Positions 26,196 through 36,037 are shown, counted from the first letter of the stretch. The stretch is 64,000 nt of DNA from Methylobacterium pseudosasicola (GCF_900114535.1 NZ_FOTK01000004.1:1-64000), one strand, 5' to 3'. A program made the numbers and translations. Notes: a model not told the origin generated them from the letters alone.

Positions 26196-26412
26196 CCCGC
26201 ACCAAGAAACACCCCGCCACCCGGACCGGATCGCCCTGACGATCCAGGATGGCGGAATCCGCATGGGGAGCGTGTGCGAGGGCTCCCTTGGTTTTGGGCT
26301 GGTGCGCTCGTTGCTGAAGCGGCTCGATGGCGAGATCGACGTCCGCAGAGAGGCCGGTGTGACCGGGACGATCTCGTTCCCGGAGCTGCCAGCTGCCGAG
26401 ACGGACGGCTGA
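26196..26412 (+). pseudogene. histidine-kinase C-terminal remnant
   Basis: One plus-strand frame ending with TGA at 26410 reads like the last part of a sensor-kinase ATPase domain: DRIALTIQDGGIRMGS, then GSLGFGLVRSLLKRLDGEID and VTGTISFPELP. These correspond to the G1 box, the G2/GLGL region and the final strands of HATPase_c in HWE/HisKA_2-type kinases. No N-terminal part or start is present. It lies opposite the region upstream of the Crp/Fnr gene and is best read as a degraded fragment. Confidence 0.55.
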
Positions 26413-26525
26413 GGCGAACGACCGGGACCAGGAGCCGGACTGCATCGCAGCCTCGTGCGCATCCCGACCGGGAGCCAAGGCGTGGAGCCTCCGCCGAAGC
26501 GAGCGTCGCGGGCGCACGAACTGAG

Positions 26526-26759
26526 TCAGGGGCGCTGGGCCGGTTCGGAGTGGAAAACGTAGTAGCCGACAAACCGCATCGCATCCTCCGCCTTCGCATG
26601 TCGGAAGCCTTCCGGGGGCCGATCCGACGGCCGGACGGTGCCGGCAAACTCCCAGTCATCGGCATGGATGAAAGTGGGGATCGGCTTGCATTGGAGGACG
26701 GCGCAGTGGATAGCGGGTTCGAACCGGCGAGCGAACACGGTGTAGAAGTAGGCCGGCAT
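26526..26759 (-). CDS. hypothetical protein, 77 aa
   Basis: Not recognised. A strong AGGAGG lies three bases before the ATG at 26759. The product begins MPAYFYTVFARRFEPAIHC and contains a WEFAGTVRPSDRPPEGFRHA segment and several aromatic residues. It is the second gene of a probable pair with the 83-aa gene at 26777-27028; the gap is 17 bases. Confidence 0.65.
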   Translation of the reverse strand: MPAYFYTVFARRFEPAIHCAVLQCKPIPTFIHADDWEFAGTVRPSDRPPEGFRHAKAEDAMRFVGYYVFHSEPAQRP

Positions 26760-26776
26760 GAAGCCTCCTGCTCTGG

Positions 26777-27028
26777 CTACAGATCCCCTTGAAAACGTTC
26801 GGTATACTGATCGCTCAGGACTGCGAGCCGGCCCTGCAGCTCCGGCACCTCGATCCGGTAACGCCGAGCGCGATCCAGCATCGCCGCGGCAAGCGGGGGG
26901 CCAGCAGTCGTATCCGCTGCCTGGATCAACTCGTCAGCCAGCACGTTCGTGGCGATGATCCTCGCATTGAGCGCGCTCATCAAGATGAGCATCGGCTCGC
27001 GAGCCGCGTCCGTCCTCAAATCGGCCAT
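26777..27028 (-). CDS. hypothetical protein, 83 aa
   Basis: Not recognised. Largely helical (EPMLILMSALNARIIATNVL, AAAMLDRARRYRIEVPELQG), no membrane segment or signal peptide. CCAGGATA precedes the ATG. It is the first of two same-strand small genes. Upstream lies an AT-rich stretch (about 27050-27160) that may hold the promoter. Confidence 0.6.
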   Translation of the reverse strand: MADLRTDAAREPMLILMSALNARIIATNVLADELIQAADTTAGPPLAAAMLDRARRYRIEVPELQGRLAVLSDQYTERFQGDL

Positions 27029-27783
27029 TATCCTGGCCCTCGTTTGACGGATTACCTAGCATTTGCTGGTGTCGAGAGCAATCGGTTGTTTTCAACATTC
27101 TGACGGCATTCGATTACAGATATGAATTAAAACTCAATGGCAAATGTCAATGATGAGCGTATCCAATTAAGGGGCTGATGCCGGTTGGGCCGGACTAGGA
27201 TTTTCGACAGGCTGAATCTGTTGAGGACGTTTGATCGCGGCATGTTCAGGGCCTGCCAAGCGAAGCAGTAGCTCAGATTATTCACATTCTTCAGGGGATG
27301 ACGATTACAGAGCGGGTGCATCTCGCGGCGTCGCCATATGGATCAAGACAGTTGTCCTATCGCCTGCCCTGTCGGCCGTCCGAAGGCTTCGCCGACCGAA
27401 CTCCGCGCGAATTTGAAGACCCTCGAAACATATTCCCTTCCGTTGGAAAAGCATGTCAGCGCTTCAAGTGTCGGTAAGACGCTGCATCGAACGGCAATGT
27501 CGGCGTTGAGCCACCGCTCGCCAGAAAGCAGCCCACGGCTATCGGCCAGGGGCTGCCAAAGCTGGCCCGCCGTACTGCCTTGAAGCGGGCCTTTCGGCCT
27601 TCTGCAGAGGGCCGGAAGCGGCGCTCCGCGACGGGTACCAAGTGCCGGATTCGGACCGCTGGCAATGAGATTTGACGCTCCTACGGCGGCGGGCATCCAT
27701 GATCCCGCGCCACCGTGGACGGCGATGCGAGGCGGAGCTTCGCGAGGGCACCGCAGACCGTCGCACGGCGAGGCAGTCGTGTG
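27029..27783. other. 755-base gap with possible repeat fragments
   Basis: No supportable gene. The left part is AT-rich. Around 27580-27650 there is a GC-rich segment with a small palindrome (GGCCTTTCGGCCTTCTGCAG) whose minus-strand translation contains RPSAEGRKARFKA. I believe I have seen this string in intergenic repeats of related genomes, but I cannot confirm that here. It marks the transition to the second accessory block. Confidence 0.35.
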
Positions 27784-28347
27784 TCAGGGCGCTAGCGATC
27801 CCAACTGCTCGATGTCCTCGTCGGGAATCGGCGCCGGCGGGACGGGGCGGCGCGGTTGCCTCCAGAAGTCCAGGTTGGGGTCCCCGGAGATGTGCGTGTC
27901 GTCGAGGGCGTGGCAGAGCCATCGCAGGCCCTCGACCCCCGTGCCGCCGCCACAGGTGAACACGAGGTCGCGGGCGACGACGAGCGTCGAGTCGTAGCGC
28001 GTCATCCGGACGTGCACCGGCGCCTCGGACACGTCGATGTCGCCGCGGAAGCCGCGGGCGTGAAGGTACCTGTCAGGCCGGATCACGAGCGCGAACGGGT
28101 CTTCGTCGGCGGGATTGCGGACCGCCCAGAACTCCAGGTCGCATCGCGAGAAGGCGGTCCGTGCCTCCGCGGTCAGCGGGGCGAGGAGCCAGATCGGATT
28201 TGTCGCGAGCGCGAGCGGATCCGTCGCCTTCAGCGTCTCGAAGCGACGCGCCGGCCATTCGCGGGCCGGCCGTCCCGGAGTGCGCCTGGCCTGCCGTTGC
28301 GCCAAGTAGTGGACGTAGGGCCGTACGGTGCGGTTCACCCAGGGCAT
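27784..28347 (-). CDS. hypothetical protein, 187 aa
   Basis: Not recognised. It begins MPWVNRTVRPYVHYLAQRQA. The first 40 residues are basic, then alternating strands and helices (DLEFWAVRNPADEDPFALVI, VHVRMTRYDSTLVVARDLVF) and a Pro-rich acidic tail. No signal peptide or membrane span. It lies at the left of the accessory block that ends at the tRNA-Ala gene and on the same strand as the TerB-BrxD-helicase operon, but 860 bases downstream of it. Confidence 0.55.
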   Translation of the reverse strand: MPWVNRTVRPYVHYLAQRQARRTPGRPAREWPARRFETLKATDPLALATNPIWLLAPLTAEARTAFSRCDLEFWAVRNPADEDPFALVIRPDRYLHARGFRGDIDVSEAPVHVRMTRYDSTLVVARDLVFTCGGGTGVEGLRWLCHALDDTHISGDPNLDFWRQPRRPVPPAPIPDEDIEQLGSLAP

Positions 28348-29210
28348 GCTCTATCCTGTCAGGCTCGCGACGGCATGCTCGCCGATTCGGGATCCCGTGT
28401 CATGAGGCGAACTCCGCCGCGACTTGGACCGCCGCCTGGACGAACTTGTTCGACGCTTGGAAGCCGCGTTGCCGTCCAGGCTCAAGGCGACGCCTCGGCG
28501 ACATGAAGCGCCTCAGATCGGCCGGCGAGGCCGAACGGCACGATGCCGGCGTGGGATGTTCGTTGCTCTTCAATCCCAGCGGGGGCCGATCGGCAACGCG
28601 GCGGGAGGCTCTCGGCGCCCTCGTGCGCACGATCCGGGATCGACCGCTGCCGGAAACCGAACCGGACGTTGCGTGTGGCGTGCGAGAGGCGCACGTCGAA
28701 GTCACGGAGGAGGTACGGAACGAGGGTGCCCTTCGCGAATGGGATCGGTCAGGGCCGATCCGCGATCCGGGCCGTGATCGGGCTGCCCTGGTCGAACGGC
28801 CGGACCGAGGGGCGGATAGCGAAGCCAAGGCTCGTTGCGCCGGACGTGCGGCGGCTGCAGGATTGACCTACTCCATGGCCGCCGGGTTGGCCTCGCGCCG
28901 CGCCGATCGGCCAGAGTGGGGCAGAACCCCGCTCCGAGGCCGATCGACCCTGTCGATGCGGTCGCCGTCGTCCGGGGCGGACGTAGCCACGTCGGCAAGG
29001 CCATCGCTGCGACGACGGGCCTGGGTCGACGCGTGGTCGCCCTGGCGGACCGTCACCGACCCTGTTCGTCCGACGCGACGCCATGCCGACGCCGCCCACC
29101 ATGCGATCGAGCGTTCCGTCCCGGCCGGGCCGCCATGCGGGTGGTCCCGCGCCGACGCGGGATCCGCCGGCCGGGTGCGTCCGGGAGGCGGCGGCCGCGA
29201 GAGGCTTCGA
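28348..29210. other. 863-base gap downstream of the helicase
   Basis: No supportable gene. Several frames are open because of high GC, but none combines a ribosome site with protein-like composition. A short plausible start at 28424 (MDRRLDELVRRLEAALPSRL) loses coding character after about 25 codons, so a decayed gene is possible. Confidence 0.35.
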
Positions 29211-31466
29211 TCAGGCCGAGCGCCCGAGGATGCGACGCGCGACGTTCGGTACCTCGTGCGCCTCGAGCCGCTCGGCGGCCGCGACCCGCGCCAGCAGGGC
29301 TTCGGTCAGGTACGGGTCGTACCTCTCGCGCATCGGCTTGGCAGCCAGGCGTGCGAGGGCCTCGCCGTCGGGTGGGGGCGAACGCGCCAGCTCCGACACG
29401 ATCGCGCGCAAGCCGGGCGCCGAGCAGTCGCGAACCTCGATCGCGTGGCGTACCGGAGAGGCCTGGAAATTCCGGGCGAGCAGCGCGAGCGCGAACGTGT
29501 CGAGCTTCGGGCCGCCCACCCAGGGAAAGATCACGCAGTCGCGCCCGACCGCCACGATCGCGTCGTGGGCGAGGCCGTACTCACGGAACGCGTGCCTCGC
29601 CTGCTCCAGCAGCGCACGGGCGCCCGCGTCCAGGAAGGCCGGGACGCCCGCGCCGATCAGGGTGTCCCGCATCGCCGCCGCGACCCGGTCGTGGACGCCG
29701 GCCCAGCCTCCGCCGAACCGCGGAGGAAGCGCCGCGTTCGTTGGGCTCACCAGCAGCGCCCTGGCGCGGGCGTCGATCGATTCGACGCGCCACCGGCGCC
29801 CGTTGAAGATGATGGTCTGCCCCGTGGCGAGCGTCGAATCGAGCGGCAGCGTGCCCAGGAGCTTCCCGCCTTCGGCCAGGACCCGGTACTCCTCGTCGAC
29901 CTGGAACACGGCGTAGAAATCGTGTCCGGCGACGAGGCGTTCCCCGGCCGGCCCCAGCATCAGCAGGCCGTCCGGGGACATCTCGACGAGCGCCGCCTCG
30001 CGGCGCGCGACGGCCCGGAGCACTTCCACGAACAGGTCGCGGCCGACGTTGCGGAAGGGGCCGTGGCGACACAGGACCTGCCAGGCCGTATCCGGGCGCA
30101 GGCCTCCCGTCTGGGCGATCAGCGCGAGCGTTTGCTGGACCAGCGTGGAGAGATGCAGGCCACCCACGCGCGGCGGCTCGCACCAGCGATCGAGCAGGAG
30201 CCCGATCATCGCCACGGCCTGCACCACGTCCAGCCTCAGGCGATCGGCGGGATGGAGCGTCGGCGCGAAGGCGTCCTCGGAAACGTAGATGCGGAGGACG
30301 GACGGCACGCCGCGCCGGCGTCCGGACCGACCCAGCCTCTGGCGCAGCGACGACACGGACCAGCCCGGCCCGATCTGCGCCACGCTTTCGACGTCGCCGA
30401 TGTCGATGCCGAGCTCCAGCGTGGTCGTGGCCACGGCGGTCGTCGGGCGCCCGTCCTCGCGCAGCCGCGCCTCGACGGCCTCGCGCTCGGCCCGCGCCAG
30501 GTTGCCGTGATGGGCGAAGAACTCGTTGGGCAGGCGCGCCGCCTCGGACATGGCCCGGAGGTGGTCCGTGTAGACCTCGACGTTCTGCCGCGAGCCGGCG
30601 AACAGGAGGTTGCGCCGGCCGCGCAGGACCTCGAAGAGGTGGGCCGCCACGGGTTCGGCCGCCGCCACGCCGACGGCCGCCACGTCCGTTCCGCCCCCGC
30701 CGGGCGGCGGCTCCGGTCGGCGCGGGCACTCGTAGCCGCGCACCTGCAGCAGCAGGTCGGCCCCGCCTTCCGCGCTCTCGACGAGCCGGACGGAATCGGG
30801 CTCGCCGGGACGCAAGGCCTCGCGGGCGAGCGCCATGTCGCCCAGCGTCGCCGAGAGCCCGATCCGGTCGATGCGATCCCGGCCCGCGGCCACCTCGATG
30901 CGGGATAGGACGGACTGGAGCTGGCGCCCCCGCTCGGTCCCGACGAACGCGTGAAGCTCGTCGACGACGACGGCGTCGAGGTTCCCGAACAGGCGCGCCG
31001 CTTCCCCGCCCCGTCGCACGAGGGTCGCCTCCAGGGATTCCGGCGTGATCAGCACCACGCCCTGCGGCCGCTCCCTGGCCTTGCGCTTCGCGTCCGCGGA
31101 GACGTCGCCGTGCCACCGGTGCAGGGGCATGCCGCAGGCCTCCAGCAGGCCCTCCAGGCGCCTGAACTGGTCGTTGATGAGCGCCTTCAGGGGGCTGACG
31201 TAGACGACGCAGAACCCCGGGCGGCGGCCGTCCAGCCGTGGGAGCGCCTGCGACAGCAGTGGCAGGAAGGCGGCCTCGGTCTTGCCCGCCGCGGTGCGGG
31301 CGGCGAGGATCACGTCCCCCCCGCCGAGGATCGCAGGCACCGCCCGCTCCTGCACGTCCCGCAGCTCGGACCAGCCCTGCTGCCAGATCCACCGCCGGAC
31401 CGGCTCCGCGAGCAGCTCGAACGCGCGGGACGCGCCGTCGTCCGTGTCGGCGCGTCCGGCGCTCAC
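29211..31466 (-). CDS. DEAD/DEAH-box helicase, BrxHI/Lhr-like
   Basis: Superfamily-2 helicase of 751 aa. Motifs in order: Q-motif LRDVQE (36-41), Walker A ARTAAGKTE (56-64), Ia VVYVSPLKALINDQ, Ib LITPESLEATLV, II DELH (169-172), III LSATLGD, IV NLLFAGSRQNVEVY, V ATTTLELGIDIGDV, VI QRLGRSGRRRG (376-386). The DELH box and motif VI place it near Lhr and the BrxHI helicases that accompany BrxD in BREX types 2 and 6. Residues 400-751 form a large accessory region. GTG start overlapping the upstream BrxD-like stop (GTGA), so translation is coupled. It probably remodels DNA or RNA under control of the ATPase. Confidence 0.92.
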   Translation of the reverse strand: MSAGRADTDDGASRAFELLAEPVRRWIWQQGWSELRDVQERAVPAILGGGDVILAARTAAGKTEAAFLPLLSQALPRLDGRRPGFCVVYVSPLKALINDQFRRLEGLLEACGMPLHRWHGDVSADAKRKARERPQGVVLITPESLEATLVRRGGEAARLFGNLDAVVVDELHAFVGTERGRQLQSVLSRIEVAAGRDRIDRIGLSATLGDMALAREALRPGEPDSVRLVESAEGGADLLLQVRGYECPRRPEPPPGGGGTDVAAVGVAAAEPVAAHLFEVLRGRRNLLFAGSRQNVEVYTDHLRAMSEAARLPNEFFAHHGNLARAEREAVEARLREDGRPTTAVATTTLELGIDIGDVESVAQIGPGWSVSSLRQRLGRSGRRRGVPSVLRIYVSEDAFAPTLHPADRLRLDVVQAVAMIGLLLDRWCEPPRVGGLHLSTLVQQTLALIAQTGGLRPDTAWQVLCRHGPFRNVGRDLFVEVLRAVARREAALVEMSPDGLLMLGPAGERLVAGHDFYAVFQVDEEYRVLAEGGKLLGTLPLDSTLATGQTIIFNGRRWRVESIDARARALLVSPTNAALPPRFGGGWAGVHDRVAAAMRDTLIGAGVPAFLDAGARALLEQARHAFREYGLAHDAIVAVGRDCVIFPWVGGPKLDTFALALLARNFQASPVRHAIEVRDCSAPGLRAIVSELARSPPPDGEALARLAAKPMRERYDPYLTEALLARVAAAERLEAHEVPNVARRILGRSA

Positions 31467-32836
31467 AGCCGCAGGCGGGCGAGTTCGTCGCCGGTGCCGG
31501 CCTCGCCCCCGGGGCCCTCGGAGCCGCCCGGGATCGCCAGCTCGTCCGCGGCCCCGCGATCCTCGGCCACCGCGAGGACGCCGAGGCGCTCGCGCCAGTC
31601 CGCGCCCGGGTTCTGCTCCAGCACGGCGAGCAGGTCGACGAAGGCCTTCACCGTGTTGCGCGGCGTGCGGAAGTAGGCGTCGCCCACCCGCGCCCGGTAG
31701 TGTTCCAGGAAGGCGCCCAGCGCCTCGTCGGGAACGAGGTGACGGGCCGGGTCGCCCGCCGCGAACACGGTCCTCAGCCGCTCAAGCAGGACCAGCATCT
31801 CCTCGGGCGTCAGGTTCTGGAGCCGGACGACGGGGCCCGACAGGTCGACGAGCCCGTCGGTGGCGAAGGTGTTTCCCGCGAGCCGGGACTGCAGCGCCTC
31901 GTACGAGTAGAGGCCGCGGCGGGTGTCGAGCATGAACTCGGGCGTGCCGCCGAGCACGAAGCCGAGACCCTCGACCGTGCCCTGCAGGACATCGTTGAGG
32001 ATGCGCAGGACCTGCTCGTAGTTCTGGTTGCGAGCCTGCGCGCTCTGGAGCTTGTATAGGTTGACCAGCTCGTCGAGGCAGACGAACAGCCCGGCGTAGC
32101 CCGACAGCCGCACGAACCGGGCGAGCAGCTTGAGGCTATCGTAGATGTTGGCGTCGTCGATGACGCTGCGGACCCCGAGGTCCTGGCGCGCCTCCGTCCG
32201 CGTCGTGTACTCGCCGCGCAGCCAGCGCAGGGCGTTCGCCTGACGGGTCTCGTCGCCCGCCTCGTGGGCGGCGGCGTAGGCCGCGACCACGGTGGCGAAG
32301 TCGTAGCCGCCGACCTGCTCTTGCAAGTCGACGAGCCGGGCCCGGATCTGGGCCTCCGTGCCGCGGCCCTCCCGCCTGGCGTCCTCGATGGCCTGGGCGA
32401 CGAAGCGCTCCAGGACGTTCCGCAGGGCACCGCCGTCCGGCGCGGTGCGGGTGGCGAGGTTGCGCGCAAGCTCCGCGTAGAGGAGCCGCGCCTGACCCCC
32501 GGTTGCGTGGAGGCGGCGGTCGGGCGCGAGGTCGGCCTGGAGCACGACGAGGTTCTTGGCGAGCGCGAGCTGGCGCACCAGGAACAGGAAGAAGGTCTTG
32601 CCCGCCCCGTACTCCCCGACGACGAAGCGCATCGACGCCCCGCCGTCGGCGACCCGGCCGACGTCGGCGAGCAGCGCCTCGATCTCCCGGCGGCGGCCGA
32701 CCTGGATGTGCTGGAGGCCGAGGCGCGGGACGACGCCCGCCCGCAAGGCGTTGATGACGGTGTCCCGGTCGCGCGCCCTGATCGGCGGCGGAACCTTCGC
32801 CCCGGGGGCGGACGCGGCGGTCGTGTTGGCGGTCAT
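31463..32836 (-). CDS. BrxD-like ATPase (DUF2791, BREX ATP-binding family)
   Basis: P-loop ATPase of 457 aa of the BrxC/BrxD (DUF2791) group. Walker A is VVGEYGAGKTFFLFL (GEYGAGKT at 74-81) and Walker B LFVCLDELVNLYKL (about 250-263), both characteristic of this family. A helical region follows (LTPEEMLVLLERLRTVFAAG, then YFRTPRNTVKAFVDLL). The C-terminal 40 residues are Gly/Glu-rich. It overlaps the TerB gene (ATGA at 32833-32836) and the helicase gene by four bases each. In BREX, BrxD works with BrxHI; here neither PglX methylase nor PglZ is nearby, so the pair serves a different assembly. Cytoplasmic. Confidence 0.92.
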   Translation of the reverse strand: MTANTTAASAPGAKVPPPIRARDRDTVINALRAGVVPRLGLQHIQVGRRREIEALLADVGRVADGGASMRFVVGEYGAGKTFFLFLVRQLALAKNLVVLQADLAPDRRLHATGGQARLLYAELARNLATRTAPDGGALRNVLERFVAQAIEDARREGRGTEAQIRARLVDLQEQVGGYDFATVVAAYAAAHEAGDETRQANALRWLRGEYTTRTEARQDLGVRSVIDDANIYDSLKLLARFVRLSGYAGLFVCLDELVNLYKLQSAQARNQNYEQVLRILNDVLQGTVEGLGFVLGGTPEFMLDTRRGLYSYEALQSRLAGNTFATDGLVDLSGPVVRLQNLTPEEMLVLLERLRTVFAAGDPARHLVPDEALGAFLEHYRARVGDAYFRTPRNTVKAFVDLLAVLEQNPGADWRERLGVLAVAEDRGAADELAIPGGSEGPGGEAGTGDELARLRL

Positions 32837-35800
32837 GCGGCTTCAGGCAGCGGTTCGGGAAGCAGGTGCAGGTTGAGCTGTACGGGATCGCCCTCCTCGA
32901 CGAGGGGCTCGTCGAAGCGCTCGAAGGCCCACGCGTTGAGGTTCTCCATCGCGGCGCCCGGCATCAGCCCGAACTCGCGCGCCAAGCGGTCGAACTCGGC
33001 GCGCGGCCACGATTCGCGCGCGGCGAGTTCGTGCAGGAACTGCCCGTGGCGAGGGTCGAGCCCCGCGTATCGTTCGGGGGCTTCCGCGGCCGCGGCGGGG
33101 GACACGCCCTCGGATGCCGCGGCGGCCGGCGCGGGGGCCTCGGCGTCGTCGAACACGTCGGCGAGGACGGAGCTCACCGCCGCCGTCTCCGCACGGATGG
33201 CCGCCAGGCGCGCGGCGTCGACCATCGAGGCCCCCGCGCCGGCCGCCGTGGCCGTTCCGGAAACGCTTGATGGCGGTGCGGCCTGAGCCTCGCGGCCCCG
33301 GGGCGAGGCGAGCGCCCGCCGATCCGGGATGGGCGCGCCGGGGATGGCGAAGACCCGCTCCCCGGCCTCGGCGAGCGCGACGCGGACCAACCCGTCCGAG
33401 GTCCCGCCGCCGACGATCGACGTTTCCGATCGGTGCAGCGCCGATTAGAGCCGATCCCGTTCGATCCCCATATGACGGAACACCTTCTCGAGGAGGGCGA
33501 TCTCCGCCCGGTCGTGCCGTCCGTCGCTGGAGGCGACCCGGACGAGCATGTCGCCGACCGCCTGCCTGCGCTCGGCGCCGAGCTCGACGAGGCGGGCGCG
33601 CAGCGACGGCAGCTCGGCGGGGGTCGCCTCCAGCCAGGACGAGTCCGCGGCCAGGCGGCGACGCTCGTCCGGGGCCAGCCCGGGCGACACGGCGGCCATC
33701 TCGCGCAGCACCGCACGCTCGTCGTCGGTGACCTCCCCGTCGGCCATGGCCACCAGCATGCCCACGGACAGGGTCAGGAACGCGGCCCTATAGGCGTCCG
33801 TGGGCGGCTCGACCGCCTCGGCGGGACCTTCGAGAGGGAACAGCACCACGGACGACGCGCCGGCGTGACGGGCGGGAAAGCGCGGGTCCGGGATCAGGCC
33901 CAGCCCGAGCCTGCAGAGGGTGTCGCCGAGCTCGCGCAGCCGCGCCGGCGTCGCCTTGTCCGCGGCCTGGCCGGACAGGCGGCCGAAGACGTCCGCGAAC
34001 GGGACGGAGGCCCCGGCGTCGGCGCGGGCGGCGAGCCACTCCAGGTCCCCCCGGCCGGCCGCCCCCAGCGCGCGCTGGCGCTCGTCAGGAGGCAGCAGGG
34101 CCAGGGCCTGGAGCGTCGAAGCCCGGGACGGGTGCCTGCCGACATGCCGGCTGTAGGCGTCGAGCCGGTCGGTGCATCGGCCCAGGATCTCGCGCCCGAA
34201 GGCCAGGGTCTCCGGAAACTGGGCGAGGTCCGGCAGCGTCCCGATCACGTCGGGCGCGACGTCGACCTCGAACGTGCCGCTCGCCCCCCGGTAGCGGAGG
34301 GGCGAGGTCCTCCCGGGTTCGGCCGCCAGGACCAGGCCGCCGGCCGGCCGCCGGCCATCGAACTCGGCGGCGAACGCGTCCCTGAGGTGGTCGAAGGCGC
34401 GGCGCGCCGGGGTCCTGACCTGCGTCTCCGGGTGCGACATCGTCCAGGCGAGCAACCAGTCGGCCTCGACAGGCCGGCCATCCCGGACCCGCCGCCCGAC
34501 TGCGATGCGGACCGGGGCGGGCAGGTCCGCGCCGCACGCGGCGAAGACTGGCTCGGGGTCGCGCCCCCGGGGTGAGGCCGAGGGCGTCGATGGCGGAGAG
34601 GAGGTCGGTCGCGTAGCGGCGGAACGAGCCGTTGTCCCCGTAGGCCGCCAGCAGACGCTCCACCTCCGCACGGATGGCGGGACGGTCCTCGGCGGACCCG
34701 TCCAGGATCGCCCTGCGCTCCAGGCCGTAGAGGTAGACGAAGACGTAGCCGATGTATGTCCCGGGATCCGACCGGTCGCCCGACAGCCATTCGAGGAGGG
34801 CGCGCCGCGAGGAGGGCCGCATGGTCTCGTACGCCGGCCAGTAGTCCATGTGCTGCCCGGAACCGTCGCCGTTGCCCTTGGCGACGGACAGTCCCGGATC
34901 GATCAGGCAATGGTCGTTGCGTCCGTATCCCCTGGCCGGAGGCAGCGTGCGCCCGACGTAGACGAGGCCGGGCAGCTCGAATTCGGCGACCGTCGCCCGG
35001 CGGCCGGCGGGTACCCAGACCCGATCGCCGGCCGACCGATGCGGCGACGCCGCGGCCTTCGACGGGGCGGTCGGCGCAGGCGCCATGGCGGATGGATCGG
35101 ACGGGGCCTGGGGCGCGTCGATGCCGCCCCAGCCGCCCGTCGTCGTGGCGCCGAAGCCGGTCCCGGCCGCTGGTGGCCACGCCCTCGCCGGGACGGCGGC
35201 CCCCCCGGGAGGGGCCATGCCCGACGGGGGGGCGAGGTCGACGCGAACCACGGGCGGCGCGATCGGAAGGGCGTGGGCCGTGGAACCCGGTGAGGCGGCC
35301 GGGATCCGGCCTCCGTCCGATCCCGGCGGCGGCGCCTCGGCCGCGACGATCGCGGGTGGTGCGGCCGAGCCCCGGGCGAGCGACCGCCCGCGCCTGCGGC
35401 GCCAGGCCGCCCAGAGGGCGAACAGGCCACCGGGAGCCAGGGCCCAGGCCCATGGGGACCCTCGGCCGGACCCGTACTCGATCGAGGGAGGGGGCGTCGG
35501 CGCGGGCATGCCCGCCGGGACCGCGGCTCCCCCGCCGGTCGATGCGGTGGCCGCCGTACCGGCATCGTCGCGCGCGACGGCCGTGGCCGCGGCGGGCCAG
35601 GGCGTTTCTGCCTCCAGATACGGGGGGCGAGGGCGGGATGCGTCCGGCAACGCCGGCGGGACGGCCCGGCCGGACGCGGGGGCCGAGGGCGTGTCCTGCG
35701 CCCCGGCCCTCGTGCGCTGCTCGGCGGGCGCGGCGGCGGCCGTCGGGCTCGGCCGGCGGCGACGCTGCAGCCGGGCCACCGTCTCCCGATCGGCACGGCC

Positions 35801-36037
35801 GGTTTCGGCCAAGCCCTCGTCGCGTTGGAAGCGGCGGAGCGCCATCAGGGATTGGCGTCCCCAGCGGCCGTCGGGGGCGCCCGGATCGAAACCCAGCGCC
35901 TTCAGGTCGGCCTGGATGGACCGGGCGTCGGTCGTGGCGACCTGTTGGGCGAACGCATGGACCGGGGGGACGGCGCCGGCCAAGGCCACCCCCATCAGAA
36001 GCGTCCATCGAGGCTCGGTCCGAATTCTGTTCGCCAC
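32833..36037 (-). pseudogene. TerB_N-TerB-TerB_C protein with periplasmic peptidoglycan-binding domain; frame disrupted
   Basis: After repair the product is about 1067 aa. Order: signal peptide (GTG start, hydrophobic WTLLMGVALAGAVPPVHAFA), peptidoglycan-binding_1 domain (about 38-92, SIQADLKALGFDPGAPDGRW), Pro/Ala-rich linker, membrane span (about 194-212, SPWAWALAPGGLFALWAAW) followed by RRRRGR, second linker, TerB_N (from about 340, VWVPAGRRATVAEFELPGLV), TerB (FLTLSVGMLVAMADGEVTDD to FRHMGIERDRL) and TerB_C (ending near 32836). The topology implies a periplasmic sensor and a cytoplasmic TerB module. Two lesions: one extra G in the G5 run at 34564-34568, and TAA at 33445-33447 where the frame otherwise continues SALHRSETSIVGGG. 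The 3' piece (33390-32833) could be translated separately. An alternative ATG start is at 35995. Confidence 0.75.

Noticed and set aside
27127..27321. 64-codon minus-strand frame in AT-rich DNA
   Set aside because: It resembles neither a known transposase nor another family that I can name; too short to support.
28161..30908. Long plus-strand open frame of 915 codons
   Set aside because: It lies opposite the helicase gene, whose motifs are unmistakable; the plus-strand translation is a high-GC shadow.
29211..36037. Complete BREX system
   Set aside because: Only BrxD-like and BrxHI-like genes are present; no PglX methylase, PglZ phosphatase, BrxA/B/C or PglW could be found in the window.
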